The notes under the pieces were generated by a model that worked only from the letters and a program-made list of their open reading frames with translations, was not told the origin of the DNA and did not search any database. From an uncultured Clostridia bacterium (GTDB taxonomy: Bacteria > Bacillota > Clostridia > Oscillospirales > CAG-272): a stretch of DNA of 63,343 nucleotides. Location of the stretch: contig CANQQT010000006.1 of assembly GCA_947626065.1 (NCBI GenBank), forward strand, positions 1-63,343, given 5' to 3'. Positions 1 to 7,534 of the stretch are shown here, piece by piece. A program made the position numbers and the translations under genes. Every line of letters begins with the position of its first letter. The stretch's first letter is position 1.

Positions 1-91
1 AAGCGTTTATCTTTTCCGTTTCGGCTGTAAAACTTCCCCTGCCACCAGAAGTGATTCCCGGGATTTTCTCCGCCGTCTCCCGGACGCGCTC

Positions 92-1354
92 CTAAATGGG
101 AAGATAGCCGTTTTTCCGGGCCCATTGGGTGATCCCCTCCGAAAGAACGTCACTGAAATGCCCTTGGCGAAGTTCGTCCGCGCGGAAATTCCGGTATCCG
201 TATTCCTCGTGTGAATCCGGATTATAGAACACCTTTTCCCCGTTGGAATTGAGGCGTATGTTCTCGTTGCCGTTCTTTTCCGCAAGGTTGATCGCGTAAT
301 CGTATAGATCTTGCCGTTTGCGATCCGAAAGCTCATCGATAATCAGAGGATTTCTGACATTTAGGAACACCTTCATTTCAGGGGAACGGAAGTCGCTCTT
401 CGTTGTGAAATAGAACCCCTTGCCAAAATGTCCAAGGCCCCCGTTTCGCCCCATTTGATCGGAGTCAAGCACCGAAAAATCCCCGTTCATGTAAAAACTT
501 GCTATTTTGGGAATGCCTTTCCCGTCCACAACCTTGCTCGCACGCGCCGGATTATCCCGCCATTCTCCAAAAAAACGCTTAAATTGTAAAGATTCTGTGA
601 AACTTTGAAATTTTGGATTGACAGGAGACTTTTCATCGCGTATACTGTGTATGAAGCCGTTATTACGAAACAGCCACCTGGGGAATTGCACCCCAGCCCG
701 CTGCTGTAGGTTAGCGGCTTCACTTTTTTTCAGATAAAACACGCCGATTTTCCCGCTCTGTTCCTCCAGAATAGCCTCTTTCAGAAGGCCCGATATGGCG
801 TCCTCTCTTGAATAAACGGTTGTAACGGCGTTACTGTCGATTCTCTCTCCGTTTGCCAGCCCGAATCCGTCTACGGCGACTGCTCCGATTAGATTATCAC
901 CCGCATATTGGTAATCAAAGATTACCACGAGGCTTGTCTCCGACTGCGTTTTAGAGGCAATAACCGCGAGAGGATCTTCAAGTGCCTCCGGGAGGTGCTT
1001 TAATAAATCCACCCCAAATTTATGATTCTCCACGTCACCGTCAATAATGGTCTGAAGATGCCCGATGGAATAAGTCATCGGAAGGTCGTTCAGTCCCACT
1101 TTCCTCAGCACTTTCGGAGTGCGGCAGACAACGAGAGTGTCACGATGGGGGAATATTCCGGCATTATAGTCGTCAATCTGTTCCGCAAAGGACTTGGAAT
1201 AATCGTACCGACCCGAGAAACGTTTGCTTTCTCCGGTCGTTTTTTTATTATCCGCCCCGCTTGCTTTTTTCCCCGCCGTCCTCCCGTAGTTCTCCGAAGC
1301 CTCCGAAAGAGCGGAAGCGAAGAGATCCGAAAGACGGGAGGAGGAGTCGACCAT
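92..1354 (-). CDS. Orphan polyvalent-type protein: MuF C-terminal domain plus degenerate ADP-ribosyltransferase-like domain
   Basis: About 420 residues from ATG 1354. The middle carries the signature of the phage MuF C-terminal domain (LLKHLPEAL, then DPLAVIASKTQ, then VQFPRWL and GFIHSIRD). This leads through FKRFFGEWRDNPARASKVVD into an ART-like region with KGFYFTTKSD and FLNVRNPLIID. In phage and ICE polyvalent proteins this linker joins MuF-C to an ART-PolyVal toxin. Here the usual His-Gly-Thr strand after the linker reads SFYMNGDF, so the catalytic His appears to be lost while the Tyr of GFYF remains. No phage structural gene is nearby. The gene is divergent from a membrane HTH gene. The frame is open upstream to 1618 (TTG), but that part overlaps promoter sequence. 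GTG 1468, with GGGGAG just upstream, is an alternative start; ATG 1354 lacks a well-spaced ribosome site. Family call is fairly sure, activity is not. Confidence 0.7.
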   Translation of the reverse strand: MVDSSSRLSDLFASALSEASENYGRTAGKKASGADNKKTTGESKRFSGRYDYSKSFAEQIDDYNAGIFPHRDTLVVCRTPKVLRKVGLNDLPMTYSIGHLQTIIDGDVENHKFGVDLLKHLPEALEDPLAVIASKTQSETSLVVIFDYQYAGDNLIGAVAVDGFGLANGERIDSNAVTTVYSREDAISGLLKEAILEEQSGKIGVFYLKKSEAANLQQRAGVQFPRWLFRNNGFIHSIRDEKSPVNPKFQSFTESLQFKRFFGEWRDNPARASKVVDGKGIPKIASFYMNGDFSVLDSDQMGRNGGLGHFGKGFYFTTKSDFRSPEMKVFLNVRNPLIIDELSDRKRQDLYDYAINLAEKNGNENIRLNSNGEKVFYNPDSHEEYGYRNFRADELRQGHFSDVLSEGITQWARKNGYLPI

Positions 1355-1501
1355 CTCAGAGACAAGACGACCCTCGGTGAAAAGTAAGAAGTCACAGGGA
1401 AGAGTGATGAGGTATTTTTCACTGTTTCGGAAATCCACACCGCCGGACACACTTCGGTATTTTTTCACCGCTCCCCGCGTCCGCTTTTCGCGATTTTTCT
1501 C

Positions 1502-1530
1502 TCTATATCCGCAATTTTCGCAAAATGCAA
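1502..1530 (-). promoter_or_regulatory. Candidate promoter of the MuF-C/ART gene
   Basis: On the minus strand TTGCAT (1525-1530) and TATAGA (1502-1507) are separated by 17 bp. The -35 lies inside the first copy of the CAAAATGCAA direct repeat. Transcription would start near 1495, upstream of both candidate starts of the leftward gene. Confidence 0.5.
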
Positions 1531-1551
1531 GCGTTACTTGACAAAATGCAA
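1521..1551. promoter_or_regulatory. Candidate operator: two direct CAAAATGCAA repeats 21 bp apart
   Basis: CAAAATGCAA occurs at 1521-1530 and 1542-1551, two helical turns apart. It lies between the divergent promoters; copy one covers the -35 of the leftward gene and copy two lies just upstream of the -35 of the HTH gene. By position this is the natural site for the adjacent HTH regulator to control both units. This is inference. Confidence 0.45.
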
Positions 1552-1562
1552 AGGGAATTTTG

Positions 1563-1591
1563 TTGACAGCAAGCGCGGATTTTGCTATAAT
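1563..1591 (+). promoter_or_regulatory. Consensus promoter of the membrane HTH gene
   Basis: TTGACA (1563-1568), a 17-bp spacer and TATAAT (1586-1591): a perfect sigma-A-type match. The ATG of the HTH gene follows 53 bp downstream of the -10. Confidence 0.85.
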
Positions 1592-1644
1592 ATGGGATAT
1601 CTTCAATCGATATTTCAAAAACCGAACGAAAAGGAAGTGGCGCC

Positions 1645-2784
1645 ATGTTGTCTGATAACATCAAAACTTACCGAAAGAAAAACAATATGTCTCAAGATGA
1701 ATTAGCCGAAAAGCTTGGTGTTTCACGGCAAAGCATCAGTCTTTGGGAAACCGGACAAACGCAGCCAACCATTGATAATATTATTGCCTTGGCAAAAATC
1801 TTCAACATTTCCTCGGATACGCTTTTAGGCGTTTCGGAAGGAAGCCCGACTTCCCCGGCTTCCCCGGCTCCCCCGGCTCCCCCGGAGGAACCGCCCGCCG
1901 ATAAGAAGCCGAAAAAGAGCAAAACCGGCTTGATCCTTGCGATCATTTGGGGAACCGCCATTCTTATCGGCGCCGCCGTACTGATTTTATCTTCAAAGGG
2001 CTGTAATTCTAAAAGCCCCGCCGGCAACAGCGGCCAGACCTCCGCCGTTGAAAGCGAGCCCTCAGCCCCTGTCGGAACCGAATCCTCCGCTCCTGTCGGA
2101 AACGAAACCTCCGCGCCGGTTGAAAGTGAAACCTCCGCGCCCACCGAAAGCGAAACTGCCGCACCCGTTGAAACCGAGACTTCCACACCTGCCGGAAACG
2201 AAACCACCGCGCCTGCCGGAAAAGAAACCACCGCGCCTGCCGAAAAAGTGACCTCCGCGCCGGTTGAAACCGAACCACCCGCCCCTGCTGTGCCCTTTGA
2301 TTTGTTCTCTTACTGCAAAGATTTTGCGATAAAAATCGGGAGATTAAACGGGGATTACTGCATCTATCAGCAACCCGCCACGAGGTACGGGGGATACGAA
2401 AACGAATATTTTGCCATTTCCTATTGGGGCGACAGCAATATGGTGGAATTCTGCCTTCATTGCCCGCTCAGCGAGACCCAAAGCATCAACTTTTATCTCC
2501 GCATGAGGGGCGGATATTCCCACAAATACGAATATCTCTCTTCAAAATATTACCGGGACACCGGCGAGAGCTTCCGAAGCGCCACCGGCTATATCGACCC
2601 GGCGGTATTTTCCGACAAGTATCCTTTGAGCTGTGATCAATACGACGGCCCCTTCAACGGGCAAAACGACTTTATGGAGGAAAGCCGGATTGGCATCTGC
2701 GACCTGATACACTGCCTCAAGGAATTTGTCAAGGTAGAAAAAATGGAGTGCGATTTTTCAAGCTTTGAATTTGTAAACTTCTGA
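1645..2784 (+). CDS. Membrane-anchored XRE-family HTH regulator with Ser/Thr/Pro/Glu-rich repeat stalk
   Basis: 379 residues, start ATG after AAGGAAG. Residues 1-60 are a typical Xre/Cro helix-turn-helix (MSQDELAEKLGVSRQSISLWE). A Pro/Ser linker (about 70-90) precedes one hydrophobic helix (about 94-116, GLILAIIWGTAILIGAAVLI). Then come about nine short repeats of the type ESETSAPV, TESETAAP (about 130-210), and a C-terminal domain of about 165 residues without a recognised family but with several Cys (outside residues 215-379). The topology predicts a DNA-binding head in the cytoplasm and a stalked domain outside, i.e. a one-component transmembrane regulator. It is divergent from the MuF-C/ART gene and may control it through the repeats between them. 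HTH and membrane segment are clear; the sensing role is inference. Confidence 0.8.
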   Translation: MLSDNIKTYRKKNNMSQDELAEKLGVSRQSISLWETGQTQPTIDNIIALAKIFNISSDTLLGVSEGSPTSPASPAPPAPPEEPPADKKPKKSKTGLILAIIWGTAILIGAAVLILSSKGCNSKSPAGNSGQTSAVESEPSAPVGTESSAPVGNETSAPVESETSAPTESETAAPVETETSTPAGNETTAPAGKETTAPAEKVTSAPVETEPPAPAVPFDLFSYCKDFAIKIGRLNGDYCIYQQPATRYGGYENEYFAISYWGDSNMVEFCLHCPLSETQSINFYLRMRGGYSHKYEYLSSKYYRDTGESFRSATGYIDPAVFSDKYPLSCDQYDGPFNGQNDFMEESRIGICDLIHCLKEFVKVEKMECDFSSFEFVNF

Positions 2785-2895
2785 TTCTTACGCCACTGAC
2801 CCGTCCCCGGCAGCGCCATATGCCGGGCCGATGGGGCAAACGCCGCACGACGCATTTTTCCAAATTCCCTTGACACACGCGCTATAATAAAACAG

Positions 2896-2945
2896 AAAAA
2901 CGGGAGGAGAACCGCCCGCCGCGTCCGCGCCTCCCGTTTTTCCCT
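2896..2945 (+). terminator. Intrinsic terminator-like hairpin in the leader of the broken hicB
   Basis: AAAAACGGGAG (2896-2906) pairs with CTCCCGTTTTT (2931-2941), followed by more pyrimidines. A TATAAT lies at 2883-2888, eight bases before the stem, with a TTGACA at 2870-2875 that is too close (7 bp) to be its -35. The hairpin is either a terminator for the upstream HTH gene or a promoter-proximal attenuator of hicB. The rest of 2785-2982 shows nothing else. Confidence 0.6.
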
Positions 2946-2982
2946 TCAAAAACGCCGATTTTCGTCCCGGAGGATTCAAAAA

Positions 2983-3480
2983 ATGGCTAAATGCAAGCAC
3001 AAGTGCAAGCGCACGCGCAAGTATATTTATCCCGCCATCTTCACGAAGGAAGAAAACGGATATTCCGTGCGCTTCCCGGATCTTGAAGGTTGCTTTACGC
3101 AGGGAAAAGATTTACAGGATGCCTGTGAAATGGCGGAGGACGTCCTCTGCCTGACGCTTTACCGGATGGAGGAAGACGGGGAAGAAATTCCGAAGCCGGG
3201 GGAAATCAAGAAAACGACGTGCGGAGAAAACGAATTTGTCTCCCTGATCCGCTGTGATACCATCGAATACCGGGAGTACTACGACGCAAGCGCCGTGTAA
3301 AAGACGCTCACCCTGCCCGCATGGCTCAATAAAATGGCCGAGCGGGAAGGGCTCAATTTCTCGGAAATTCTGGAAAAAGCCCTGAAAAAGGAGCTGCACG
3401 TCGGCGACGATAAAAAAGCGGAATCCCGTCGCGCAAGCGAGAAAAGGCCGAACGGCGGGGCTCTTGTTCCCGTTATTTGA
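2983..3480 (+). pseudogene. hicB: hicB-type antitoxin split by an in-frame ochre codon
   Basis: The first 105 codons encode a HicB domain (KYIYPAIFTKEENGYSVRFPDLEGC, ending YREYYDASAV). Codon 106 is TAA (3298-3300). The same frame then continues for 59 codons, beginning KTLTLPAWLNKMAEREGLNF and SEILEKALKKEL, exactly the C-terminal ribbon-helix-helix/HTH half that normally follows in HicB; the stop ends at 3480. An AAA-to-TAA change of a Lys codon explains it. No hicA toxin gene precedes it. The start contains a low-complexity AAGTGCAAGCGC-type repeat coding KCKHKCKR. I call it a pseudogene; the first 105 residues could still be made as a DNA-binding-less HicB. Confidence 0.75.
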
Positions 3481-3690
3481 ATTTTACCTCAAATTGTAAA
3501 CAATCTGTAACGATTCCCTTCCCCTGCCTTGACAAATGCCCCGTCGACGTGTATTCTGTGTATGAAGCCGTCGGGGCGATACAGCCGCTTTGGGAATTGG
3601 ATCCCAACCAACTGGTGTAGGCCGCGGCTTTTTCTCTTTCTCCCTTCCGGGAGATTTTTTGTTTTCTGCCGCTTTTTTCCATAAAAAATC
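3481..3690 (-). pseudogene. Decayed fragment of a second MuF-C domain gene
   Basis: On the minus strand, pieces in three frames align with the MuF-C segment of the gene at 92-1354: EKAA, then GIQFPKRLYRPDGFIHRI, then VTDCLQF, matching SEAAN, GVQFPRWLFRNNGFIHSI and FTESLQF. Two single-base indels separate the pieces. The similarity is also visible in the DNA (AAATTGTAAA, GTGTATGAAGCCGT, GGGAATTG shared with 590-725). It is a remnant of a duplicated or earlier copy. Opposite-strand promoter and hairpin features in this stretch are discussed under findings. Confidence 0.65.
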
Positions 3691-3729
3691 AGCTACTTTT
3701 TACGCAGATGTTAATTTTTCAGAAAAGCG

Positions 3730-3758
3730 TTGCATTTCCTCATCAATCATGCTATACT
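3730..3758 (+). promoter_or_regulatory. Promoter upstream of the DUF362 gene
   Basis: TTGCAT (3730-3735), 17-bp spacer, TATACT (3753-3758). It would give a leader of about 380 nt before the ATG at 4146. Confidence 0.7.
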
Positions 3759-3765
3759 ATTATGA

Positions 3766-4145
3766 ATATAGTTTTTTTGGGCCGCTTTTTGCCCACGCGG
3801 AGAGTAGCGCCCCGAAAAAGAAGAGGCCAACAAGTGCTTTGCACCGCGCAGGACGCAAACACAGGGCACAGACGCAAAACACCGGCACAAGCCGTGCAAC
3901 AGCACGGCAGCGCAAACGCGGCGAAGCCTTCGCGCACACTGCCCGGCCACCCGGCCCGGCACAGCGGCCCCCTCGCAACCGTCCCGGCGGCAACTTCGCC
4001 CGGCGCGACGAAAACGGTGCAAACGCCGAACGAGCCGAACGGCTTGTAAAGCGCAAACACAGGGACGAGCCGCACGCCTACCGCGCAGAAACGAAACCGG
4101 CTACGTACTTCTCAAAATTTCAAACTGGAAAGGAAGGATTTCCTC
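3766..4145 (+). other. Long T-poor leader of unknown function
   Basis: About 380 nt between the promoter and the DUF362 start. From about 3840 to 4090 the plus strand is almost free of T and rich in C, A and G. CGCAAACACAGGG occurs twice (near 3853 and 4050). I checked for tmRNA, RNase P, SRP and 6S features and recognised none. Several reading frames are open, but they are low-complexity Arg/Pro/Ala and have no ribosome site. Confidence 0.4.
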
Positions 4146-5234
4146 ATGGCATCCGAAATTCTCTTCGCCTCCGTCGCTTACGCGCGATACGAACAAAACC
4201 TCACCCTCCCGGCCAAATTTGAACGCCTCCTCGACCGATCCGGCCTTGCCGAAAAGGTGAGAGGCAAAAAGGTCGCCATCAAGATGCACGTCGGTTGCGG
4301 CGTCGGCTACACGACGATTCCCCCGCTCTTCGTCATCAAGCTGGTGGAATTCATCCGCAAAAACGGCGGCGACTGCTTCGTCACCGACCATTACGTTCAC
4401 GACCGCCACCCCGAACAGCGAGGCTACACCGAGGCGACCCTCGGTTGCCCGGTGCTGGATGACTGCGGCTTTTTCGGAAAATACTATTATACAAAGGAAG
4501 TCGACTTCCGCACCTTCCGCCACGTCGACGTCGCGGGACTGATTCATGACGCCGATTTCCTCATCGATTTCTCCCACTTCAAGGGCCACGGTTGCTGTGC
4601 CTACGGAGGCGCCACCAAGAATCTCGCGATGGGCTGTGTAACCGACCGGACGCGGCAGGAGATTCACTCGCTAGAGGGCGGTCTACTCTGGGACGAGAGC
4701 AAATGCGTTCACTGCGGCAAATGCATCGAGGCCTGCAACCACTACGCGAACAGCTTCGACGAAAACGGAAAATATTCCGTCAATTTCCACCACTGCACCA
4801 ACTGCACCCACTGCGTCAAGGTCTGCCCGACCGGCGCCATTTCCCTCGACGCCCACGACTACCGGGATTTCCAGTACGGCATGGCCCTCTGCGCCAAGAC
4901 CGTCCTCGACACCTTCTCTCCCGAAAATACCTATTTCATCAACTTCCTGATTTCGATCACCGCGCTCTGCGACTGCTGGGGCTTGACGACCCCCTCGCTG
5001 GTACCCGACATCGGAATCATGGCCGGGAACGATATCGCGGCGCTGGAGCAGGCCTCCCTTGACGCCGTGAAATTTGAAAACCTCATCGAGGTCGGCGTGC
5101 CGAAGGGCATGAAGCTCGGCGATCACGGGCACCTTTTCGAGCGCCTGCACGGAAAGGATCCCTACGTCCAGCCCGAAAAGCTGGAGGAAATCGGCCTCGG
5201 CACCCGGGAATACTACCTGAGAGAGGTTCGCTGA
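4146..5234 (+). CDS. DUF362 domain protein with two [4Fe-4S] ferredoxin motifs
   Basis: 362 residues, start after AAAGGAAGG. The N-terminal DUF362 domain (about 1-185) contains the conserved HFKGHGCCAYGGATKNLAMG segment. Two ferredoxin motifs follow: CVHCGKCIEAC (about 187-197) and CTNCTHCVKVCP (about 217-228), enough for two [4Fe-4S] clusters. The family is common in anaerobes as an uncharacterised iron-sulfur protein, probably in electron transfer or metal-centre chemistry. The gene has its own promoter and an unusually long leader; rlmN follows 26 bp downstream and may be co-transcribed. The substrate is unknown. Confidence 0.85.
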   Translation: MASEILFASVAYARYEQNLTLPAKFERLLDRSGLAEKVRGKKVAIKMHVGCGVGYTTIPPLFVIKLVEFIRKNGGDCFVTDHYVHDRHPEQRGYTEATLGCPVLDDCGFFGKYYYTKEVDFRTFRHVDVAGLIHDADFLIDFSHFKGHGCCAYGGATKNLAMGCVTDRTRQEIHSLEGGLLWDESKCVHCGKCIEACNHYANSFDENGKYSVNFHHCTNCTHCVKVCPTGAISLDAHDYRDFQYGMALCAKTVLDTFSPENTYFINFLISITALCDCWGLTTPSLVPDIGIMAGNDIAALEQASLDAVKFENLIEVGVPKGMKLGDHGHLFERLHGKDPYVQPEKLEEIGLGTREYYLREVR

Positions 5235-5260
5235 CTCTTTGACAAAGGATTTGTGACGGT

Positions 5261-6352
5261 ATGGAAATCGATCTTTTGGGAATGACCGGGGAGGAAACCG
5301 CCCGTCTGATAAAAGAAGCCGGATTCCCCGCCTTTCGCGCCGGACAAATTCACGCGTGGGCGACCAAGGGCACGCCGGTGGAGGAAATGACCGACCTGCC
5401 GAAGGCGATGAGGCAGACGCTTACCGAAATGGGCTGTTTCGTCTCGTTGCCGACGGTGCGGCAAAAGCTGGTGTCGGCCATCGACGGGACCGTCAAGTAC
5501 CTGTTCCGGCTCCGGGACGGCCAGCTGATTGAAAGCGCCGTCATGAAATACCGTTACGGGAACACGATCTGCGTCTCCTCTCAGGTCGGCTGTCGGATGG
5601 GCTGTCGCTTCTGCGCCTCCACCCTGAAGGGATGGGTAAGAAACCTCACCGCCGGTGAAATTCTCGGGCAGGTGATCGCCGCGCAGAACGATCTCGGCCT
5701 CCGCATCTCCGGTGTCGTCATGATGGGCATCGGGGAGCCGCTTGACAACTACGAAAACACCGTCGCCTTCCTGCGCCTCGTCAGCTCCCCCGACGGGCTG
5801 AACATCGGCGCCCGGCACATTTCCCTCTCGACCTGCGGAGTCGTCGACGGCATTCTCCGTCTGGCGAAGGAAAACCTCCCGATCACCCTGTCGGTCTCCC
5901 TGCACAACGTCATCACGTCGGAGCGGAAGCAGATCATGCCGATCACCAACCGTTACAGCGTCGAAGAGCTTCTTGCGGCCTGCAAAGCCTATTTCGCGGC
6001 AACGGGCCGGAGAATTTCCTTTGAATACACCCTGATCGCGGGAATCAACGACACCCCCTATCACGCCGCAAGGCTTGCCGACGGCCTCCGGGCCGGGCTG
6101 GGGAAGGAAATGCCGATTCACGTCAATCTGATCCCGCTGAACGACGTCGCCGAGCGGAATTTCCGGAGAAGCTCCGCCGCCGCGGTATCCGCCTTCCAGA
6201 GGAATCTGATTCAGAAGGGAATCAACGCCACGGTGAGAAGGCGGCTCGGCCCCGACATCAACGCCTCCTGCGGACAGCTCCGCTTCCGGGAGGAAGAGGT
6301 GCTGGAGCAGGCCATCGAACAGGCGCAGGCGCAGGTTCGCCCGCCGAAATAA
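5261..6352 (+). CDS. rlmN: Dual-specificity 23S rRNA/tRNA adenosine C2-methyltransferase
   Basis: 363 residues, the usual RlmN length. The radical-SAM cluster motif is GCRMGCRFC (Cys111, Cys115, Cys118), and the conserved C-terminal methyl-carrier Cys is Cys337 in INASCGQL. It methylates C2 of A2503 in 23S rRNA and A37 in some tRNAs using two SAM molecules. An rlmN-phosphatase-PASTA kinase order is common in Firmicutes, where these genes often form one operon; here 136 bp separate rlmN from the phosphatase. Confidence 0.95.
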   Translation: MEIDLLGMTGEETARLIKEAGFPAFRAGQIHAWATKGTPVEEMTDLPKAMRQTLTEMGCFVSLPTVRQKLVSAIDGTVKYLFRLRDGQLIESAVMKYRYGNTICVSSQVGCRMGCRFCASTLKGWVRNLTAGEILGQVIAAQNDLGLRISGVVMMGIGEPLDNYENTVAFLRLVSSPDGLNIGARHISLSTCGVVDGILRLAKENLPITLSVSLHNVITSERKQIMPITNRYSVEELLAACKAYFAATGRRISFEYTLIAGINDTPYHAARLADGLRAGLGKEMPIHVNLIPLNDVAERNFRRSSAAAVSAFQRNLIQKGINATVRRRLGPDINASCGQLRFREEEVLEQAIEQAQAQVRPPK

Positions 6353-6488
6353 CGTAAAATTCACAGGCCGGGCGCGGATTTCGCCACGGCTTCCCCGCCC
6401 CGAAAGAAGAAAAACCTTTTTGAAACCTGCAAAGAAGGAAAAAGTCCCCAAAAGGCCGCGCGGCCCAAGTACTACGGAGGGAAAAAGA

Positions 6489-7226
6489 ATGATTTTCAGC
6501 GGAAAAAGCGACGTCGGAAAACGGCGCACCACCAATCAGGACAGCTATAGCATCTTATCCCTTCCGGGCGGCTATACGCTCCTCACCGTCTGCGACGGCA
6601 TGGGAGGCGTCAGCGGCGGCAACGTCGCGAGTCAGACCGCCTGCGCCGTCTTCTGCACCCATGTCAAGGAGCGCTTCGATCCGGCCGCCGGAGGCTTCTC
6701 GGCGCTTTTGAAGGAAGCGGCCGCCGCCGCCAATACCGCCGTCTACGAAAAGGCGCAGGCCGATCCGGCCCTGAAGGGAATGGGAACCACCCTCGTCTCG
6801 GCGCTGATTTCGCAGGAGCGGACGGCGCTGGTCCTCAACGTCGGAGACAGTCGGATGTACACCTTCGACGGGAAGGAGCTGCGGCAGATCACAAGGGATC
6901 ACTCCTACGTGCAGTATCTTGTCGACCGGGGACAGATCACCGTCAAGGAGGCGGAAACCGCCTCGATCCGGAACATCATCATCCGCTCGGTCGGAAACGA
7001 GCCGGAGACCAACCCCGACCTCTTCCGGCTGGAGCTTACCCCCGGGAGCTACGTGCTTCTCTGCTCCGACGGGCTCACCAACTGCGTGAAGAAGGATGCC
7101 CTCGCCGCCGCGCTCAAGGGAGACGGAGAGGAAGAGCTGGAGGCCTGCACCGAAGAGCTGATCCGACTGGCAAACGAGGGTGGCGGCGTCGATAACATCA
7201 CCGTCATCCTCGGAAAAATCTCGTAA
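6489..7226 (+). CDS. prpC: PP2C-family Ser/Thr protein phosphatase
   Basis: 245 residues, start ATG 6489 directly after a strong GGAGGG; the frame is open 69 bp further upstream to a TTG without a ribosome site. Metal-binding PP2C motifs are present: TNQDS near the N-terminus, VCDGMGGVSGG, LNVGDSRMY, LCSDGLTN and VDNITVI. It reverses phosphorylation by the PASTA kinase encoded just downstream. PrpC/Stp phosphatases are cytoplasmic and Mn-dependent. Confidence 0.93.
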   Translation: MIFSGKSDVGKRRTTNQDSYSILSLPGGYTLLTVCDGMGGVSGGNVASQTACAVFCTHVKERFDPAAGGFSALLKEAAAAANTAVYEKAQADPALKGMGTTLVSALISQERTALVLNVGDSRMYTFDGKELRQITRDHSYVQYLVDRGQITVKEAETASIRNIIIRSVGNEPETNPDLFRLELTPGSYVLLCSDGLTNCVKKDALAAALKGDGEEELEACTEELIRLANEGGGVDNITVILGKIS

Positions 7227-7275
7227 CCGGCGGGCCGGAAAAATTTTCCCCGGAATCCCGCTTCCGAAAAGGCCG

Positions 7276-7493
7276 AATTTCCGCCCTCGGAAAGCAAAAA
7301 TTCACTGCCGGGAACCGGAATTTTCGTAAACGGAAAGCCGGGAAGCCGTTCCCGGAGGCCGAAAATGCCCCGCCCGAGGCCCAAAATTTCGCCCTCGGGA
7401 AATGAAGACTTCACTGCCGGATACCGGAATTTTCGTAAACGGAAAGCCGGAAGGCCCCGGACTCCCCTTTTTCGCGGGAAAATCCCGCCCCGT
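7276..7493. repeat. Tandem duplication, about 109-bp unit, between phosphatase and kinase
   Basis: The segment at 7276-7384 recurs at 7385-7493. CCGGAATTTTCGTAAACGG is identical at 7315 and 7424; the rest is imperfect. It fills the 308-bp gap between the two genes, and no terminator is evident, so co-transcription is possible. Confidence 0.85.
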
Positions 7494-7534
7494 TATTCAG
7501 AAAACGCCCCCAACGAAAGGACGCGGAAACGCTT

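Noticed and set aside
1355-1618. N-terminal extension of the MuF-C/ART gene to a TTG at 1618
   Set aside because: It would run through the consensus promoter of the divergent HTH gene and the operator-like repeats; the residues there match nothing.
3766-4145. tmRNA, RNase P RNA, 6S or SRP RNA in the long T-poor leader
   Set aside because: None of the diagnostic conserved segments of these RNAs could be found, and the sequence is compositionally simple.
6420-6488. Extended phosphatase start at TTG 6420
   Set aside because: ATG 6489 has an ideal ribosome site and matches the family N-terminus; the extension is Lys/Pro-rich and unrelated.
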